A DNA stretch of 64,000 bases from Pseudisothecium myosuroides (taxonomy: Eukaryota > Streptophyta > Bryopsida > Hypnales > Lembophyllaceae). Below, piece after piece: positions 59,640-64,000 of the stretch. The DNA is taken from the NCBI GenBank assembly GCA_951799445.1, contig OX637297.1:930001-994000 (forward strand), given 5' to 3'. The position numbers and the translations under genes were made by a program. Under the pieces are notes generated by a model. It saw nothing but the letters and a program-made list of their open reading frames with translations, was not told the origin of the DNA and did not search any database. The number at the start of each line of letters is the position of its first letter. Position 1 is the stretch's first letter.

Positions 59640-60400
59640 AAGGCTTTAAGTCCTCTTAACTTAAAAGTTTTGTACTATAGATTGTAAATTTAAAAAAAAT
59701 TATGTTGAAGAATTGAACTGAGAGTTTGGAAAAAAAAAATTTCAAACCTTGTGCCCTTATGATTTCATTCTTTAAAAATTGGTAAGTCAAATTAGTTAAA
59801 ATAGAGAAGGAAAAAATAAATTGTTGATAGTTCTAAGATGGACTTGAAACACATTAATTCCAACAATGCAATTGTTCAAAAAACTAAACTAAACCATAGG
59901 CAACTTCTTTTTCTGAAAACTTGTGAAAATTGAATTTATGAATGGATCCAATATAGTATTTTCTCAAGAATTTGCTAAGATTGTCCGCAAAACAAGAAGA
60001 TTTACAATTTTTAAATTACTTATCCAAATGGAATGAAGTAAAGTTTTTGACATATAAAAATTTAATCTACAAAAAATAATTTTTTTAAAATTCAATTAAA
60101 AAAAAAATTTAAGTTGCCTGCCTTCATTTGTTTTCGGCTTATTTGAGTTATTCGTAAAGTACACTAAACTGGGGTTTAAACCCATGAGTTTTGTGAAAAA
60201 GCTGGTTGAGTTAAAAAAGTCGAAATAAAAGTGGGTATGAAACTTATTTTTCCATCAAAATGGTGCCTAAAAAAGTTTGGTCCCCACTTTTGAAGTCGTG
60301 ACATAAGTATCTTGCAAAATAGTTTGACGCTTCAACTACAGTTGCCTTCTCAACTTCAAAAAAAGTCATGCCCAAAGTGGGGGGGACTTTACAAATAACT
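59640..60400. mobile_element. Degenerate TTAACCCC-family fragment
   Basis: Resembles 46940-47330 (GAATTGAACTGAGAGT, CACATTAATTCCAACAATG, CCAAATGGAATGAA). No ends are preserved. Confidence 0.4.
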
Positions 60401-60578
60401 CTATTGTAGCACAATTTTTGATTCCAATTTCCAATTGATATAAGAATTATATTTCTAGAAAGCTAATCAAATTTCTTATTTTAGAAAATAATTCAAAAAA
60501 TATTAAAGAAAATTGAGATTATAGGTTTTTGTTTAAACCTTCAAGAGTCCCTTGAGGGGATTCTTAGGACTCTAGAGA

Positions 60579-61785
60579 TTAACCCCTAAAGGTTTTTGAC
60601 TATGTTTTTCCAAAATCGCTCCAAAATTGCCATTTCTAATATAAATACCAAACTTTAGAAAAAAATATTTTTGAACACATATAATCATAGGATCTTGTAG
60701 TACACTAGTTGAAGATGTGGAAAAAATTTCAGAATTTTCTACCGTGTAGATTGCAAGATATTAGCATTTGAATTGACAAAAATCCATTTTTTGTCCTTGC
60801 AAAAAAACGGGCAGCTCCAATTCACAAGGTCACATTTGTATGAAAAATTGTCCAAAATGGTGATTACTCTTTGGATTCATTCTTCAAGGTAAGTTGGCTG
60901 CATGCTTAAAAAATTTCAAATCATTTGGAATTGTACAACATATAGGAAAAAATTGTAAGTAGAAAGAGGTAGAGAAAGATTCAAATTACTAAAGTGTAAA
61001 GAATTTCATTATGGAATTGATAAATGCCAATTCTAACAATTGTAATGCTCTAATAAACAATCTACACTCAATTTTTTAATTTTCTTTCAAAAATATTGAA
61101 AATTGAGTTAAATAAAGGACTTCAAAGTTTATTTTAGAATAAAGATTTTATAACTACCCTCAAACTCCAACTCCTCATAATTTATGACTCATTAATTCAA
61201 ATGGAATGATTCAAAGCTTTCTATATACATATAAACCTAGAAAACCAATTTCAAATTTTTATTTTTCAAAAAAATGATTTTTAAAGAATTTTTTTCAACT
61301 ACTTGGATTGCCCACCGATCAAAGAAAATTACATATCATGCAATAACTTTTTAACCATGTAGTCAAAAGTTATGAAAATTGTTGGGCCTTGAAGCTACAC
61401 TTCGAACACATCTTGTACAATGTTTTTTTTTCCGGCAATTTGATGCAAAATTGCACCAAAAATTTTGACCTAGCACCAAGCCTATAGGAAATTTTTAGTA
61501 AAATTTTGGATGAAATCACCAAAAAACTTCAAGTTCAAGAAAAATCTTGGATGAAATCGCCACATTGTGAATGAAAATAGAATTATAGATACGTAGTATC
61601 ACATTTTCTATCCAATACGTGGATGAATGTTAAAACTTGGAGCACCACCGTAACATTTAATATCGCCACTTTGTCACTTCATGGAAAATGAAAAAAAAAA
61701 ACATTGATCCTGTGTGAAAATTTCAAAGAGAAATAATAAAATTTCCATTTATAGTGAGCTACTCAAAATTGCTATATTGCCAATT
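60579..61785. mobile_element. TTAACCCC-family element with nested insertion
   Basis: Starts TTAACCCCTAAAGGTTTTTG and follows the inverted complement of 37568-38511. It is interrupted at about 61432-61710 by unrelated sequence and truncated before its right end (TATATTGCCAATTGG). Confidence 0.7.
61432..61710. mobile_element. Nested insertion related to the region left of the kinase gene
   Basis: GTGGATGAATGTTAAAACTT, GGAGCACCACCGTAACAT and CGCCACTTTG match 38765-38840 (GTGGATTAATGTTGAAATTT, GGAGCACCACTCTAACAT, TGCCACTTTG). No kinase sequence is present, so it could be an internally deleted copy of a mobile unit that includes the kinase gene. Confidence 0.5.
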
Positions 61786-61944
61786 GGTCCTCATCTAGAT
61801 GTGCTGGTATAGTTTAACCGTATTACTATTGTAGTTGCTTTTTCTAACATGCCCTACGTTTCAAACTTAGGTATTTTTAGTTACCTATTTTTTGAGTTTG
61901 TCTAAATATTTGAAATATTTCAAGTGAAATGTCCAAAATTTTGC

Positions 61945-62025
61945 CAAATTTTTTCATACATATTGCCTAAATTTTTGAGTATTTTTGAATCAAAAATTTA
62001 GGCAATATATATGAAAACCTACAAA
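61945..62025. repeat. Short hairpin
   Basis: CATATTGCCTAAATTTTTGA pairs with TCAAAAATTTAGGCAATATA around a short loop. It is a small palindrome of unknown role. Confidence 0.6.
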
Positions 62026-62885
62026 ATACTCAAAAATTTGGCAAAACAAGAAAACCTAAAAGCTATCAAATACAAAAATTAGACATTGAAATGCCAAAAC
62101 TCTAATACTAATAGTTCAACGCATGAAAAAGAAAGTATTTGAACACTTGTGCCAAATTAGACCTTCACATACGGTACAACGAATTATGTACAAACAACTT
62201 ACGTATTAGATTTAACCCTTGACTATCTAATCCTTTTAAAGTGTAATTTTCTTATATAAAAAGAGCATGAGCTTACAATTATCCCCACTAAAGTAAATTG
62301 ATTTTTTCAAAATCTAACCATATAGATGTTCAAAGAGATAGATGTGACCTAGAAATCATATTAACACACTAAAATGCACTTCCAAAAACCTTAAGTTCAA
62401 ATGAAGAGCTATCAAACACATTACACAATCTACCTTGCAATTGTTGAAATGCAATTTTTTTTAAAAGTAAAAATCACAAATAACTCCAAATCAACTCTTG
62501 CATGTTTAAATTTTCAATGGTGAAATTCGTGAAAACACTTTATTCTTTCCATTAAGATCATTTTAAAAGCAAATGTATAAATACAAAATCTTAGATCTTA
62601 AATTAAGTTAAATTGACAAACTTTGCTCAAAGCCAAGAAATGAAGTAAAATTGACAAGCTTTACTCATCCACTAATGGTACATATATGCCTTTGAAGACC
62701 TCTCAAAAATCAAATATTTACATTCTCCAATGAAAAATAAAAGCTTTCAATAGTTAACCTTCAAAACTGCTTGTTAAAAATTTTTAAAAAGTCCACACAA
62801 GGAATTTAACTGCCCACACAAAAACAATAGTGAAATTTCAGATCGACAATATATGGTCGGTTAGGGCAGTTAGGGCAGTTAGGGG

Positions 62886-63590
62886 TTAACGAACATCACT
62901 CATGTTCTGGCTGCAAGCTGTTGTGATTGTCAACGACTCCCTCCTCTCCATAATACATTCGTCGCCACTAGTGGTACATTCAGGTTGCTGATTGACCACT
63001 TCTGCAGCGTACTGCAAACATGAACAGAAAATTATCACAAAATGTAAAGCAAACTTCAAGAATCTAGGCTAAAAGCAGTGAATTTTTTTTTCAGGACATA
63101 CTGGTACATGCCATCCTTTTAGCCAAGTTACCCTCAACTAGGAACACAACCTCAGTTACTTGATCACATTAGCTGAAGCAATGCAGCACAAACAATGATT
63201 TATAAATATAAGGTCTTAGGCTCTTCAAGAAACGGAATTAAAGGGTGTGCCCTGAACGAACTCCTGCAAAATCCTGCGAAGGCCATGTGAATTACTGGCT
63301 GCATGCTCTGCAATTTAATAATGAAATCTGAATCTGTTTATATAAGCAGATGAAGAAAGCACACATCACGATGTGCATACCTTCTGAAAGCACTCCAAGT
63401 CGTTCTGCAAAGTAGCCTGCATTTTTTGTTCAAAAAAAGGTTAGTAATAGCAGGGTAATAATACAGATGTTGTAAGCAACTCAAATGCAAATCAGCAACT
63501 GATGAAGTGAAACAGTATAATCCTGCAACTGGGACGTTGAATGAGTCAACGTCAAGTCCTGTACCAGATTCGAATACTCTCGTTGGCACT
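62886..63590 (-). CDS. 3' exons of a spliced host-like gene (partial model)
   Basis: Exon-like pieces on the minus strand, right to left: about 63580-63530 (CQREYSNLVQDLTLTHSTSQ), a 36-bp exon 63416-63381 (ATLQNDLECFQK, acceptor AATGCAG, donor AAG|GTATGC), a piece ending near 63250 that starts at 63307 (acceptor ATTGCAG; SMQPVIHMAFAG), and a last exon 63011-62886 (acceptor TTTGCAG; YAAEVVNQQPECTTSGDECI, ending MSDVR, TAA). The last two acceptors and the one clear donor are good. The exons are free of stops, in contrast to the rest of the window. The protein end looks helical then acidic/Cys-containing; I do not recognise it. The 5' part lies beyond the window. The stop codon lies in a GGGGTTAA motif, so the end may have been redefined by a repeat. 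Confidence 0.45.
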
Positions 63591-63660
63591 GACGGTACCG
63601 ACTATGGCAAGCAAGGAATAAATCAAATTCTCCAAGTGCATCCAGCATGAAAGTCTACTA

Positions 63661-63832
63661 CAGTAGAACACCTCTAAAGTAATAGGGTCGGGAATGGGCT
63701 GACTACAGTCCATTAGAGCGGTTATTACATTAGGGAGGGTCATTGCATGCATGCGTTTGCATGCAGCCCAGGCCAGGACCGGGCAATCAATATTACCTGT
63801 AGAGAGGTTAATACTTTAGAGAGCTTCTGCTG
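63661..63832. mobile_element. pogo/Emigrant-like MITE
   Basis: A 172-bp element with ends CAGTAGAACACCTCTAAAGT and CTTTAGAGAGCTTCTGCTG flanked by TA on both sides (63659-63660, 63833-63834), matching the CAGTARAACCTC-type ends of plant pogo-like MITEs. It lies upstream of, or in an intron of, the minus-strand gene. Confidence 0.78.
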
Positions 63833-64000
63833 TACAAGTAACCAATATTCTGAGACAAAAAACCCATATATAATAATTATGTTCGAGGTGACGTGCATTT
63901 CTGCTGACAGCCTCCGTACCTGACTACATGTTTATAGAATGATGTTAATAAATACCAGGTTCGGGTGTATGAAAAGCACAGCTATTCATACAACTAGGAT

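Noticed and set aside
1..64000. A nuclear genetic code in which UAG (or UAG/UAA) means Gln
   Set aside because: It fits the exon at 5160-6602, the kinase gene and member B, but TGA stops at Arg-like positions in members A and C, the transposase and the 54.7-kb gene, and several TAA, are left unexplained. C-to-T decay explains all of them. Kept only as an alternative in the findings.
1..64000. CRISPR arrays or prokaryotic features
   Set aside because: Tandem repeats here have no regular unique spacers, and the sequence has introns and eukaryotic transposons.

Overview
The window looks like nuclear DNA of a streptophyte, a land plant or close algal relative, with a large repeat-rich genome. 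The evidence is an Arabidopsis-type telomere motif (TTTAGGG) stranded inside the sequence, a BED/DUF659/hATC-type hAT transposase, MITEs with CACTA-type ends, a pogo/Emigrant-like MITE, L1-type LINE 3' ends, GT-AG introns and long AT-rich spacers. There are no operons, bacterial ribosome sites or CRISPR arrays. I cannot name the species.

Layout. 0-13 kb: three plus-strand gene relics, a coiled-coil/acidic protein (641-1922), a long unrecognised multi-exon gene (5160-9469) and an FCP1/NIF-phosphatase-like gene (about 9745-12777). Their exons carry four DNA-transposon insertions. 13-17.7 kb: AT-rich spacer. 18.7-22.3 kb: a GC-rich, Cys-rich multi-exon relic hit by copies of the same non-autonomous hAT. 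24.2-27.5 kb: hAT transposase (minus). 31.7-33.3, 44.6-46.1 and 51.4-53.9 kb: three diverged members of one unrecognised coiled-coil family sharing an N-terminal block, one ending in a RING finger. 39.2-40.8 kb: a protein-kinase-like gene. 54.7-55.5 kb: a basic/Ser-rich gene. The right edge holds the last exons of an ordinary-looking spliced minus-strand gene (62.9-63.6 kb). Between them are MITEs, a family of about 944-bp elements with TTAACCCCTAAAGG ends, two long foldback hairpins and tandem repeats of about 253 bp and 91 bp.

Two patterns tie the window together. (1) Most gene frames run long distances without indels but are broken by stops that look like Gln or Arg codons after C-to-T change (CAG>TAG, CAA>TAA, CGA>TGA). 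In the first exon of the 5160 gene all ten in-frame stops are TAG, while 13 CAA codons gave no TAA. That is what CHG-methylation decay would produce; UAG read as Gln would look the same in that exon, but TGA stops elsewhere argue against it. (2) GC-rich arrays of a GGGCGACTNCGGGTC-like motif sit immediately 5' of unrelated genes (transposase, kinase, coiled-coil family), mostly in one orientation relative to the gene. The kinase gene and two coiled-coil genes also share a proximal upstream block. I infer that these genes spread as parts of related mobile units or share a captured promoter type.

Breakpoints, introns and repeat edges are read by eye and are approximate where stated.
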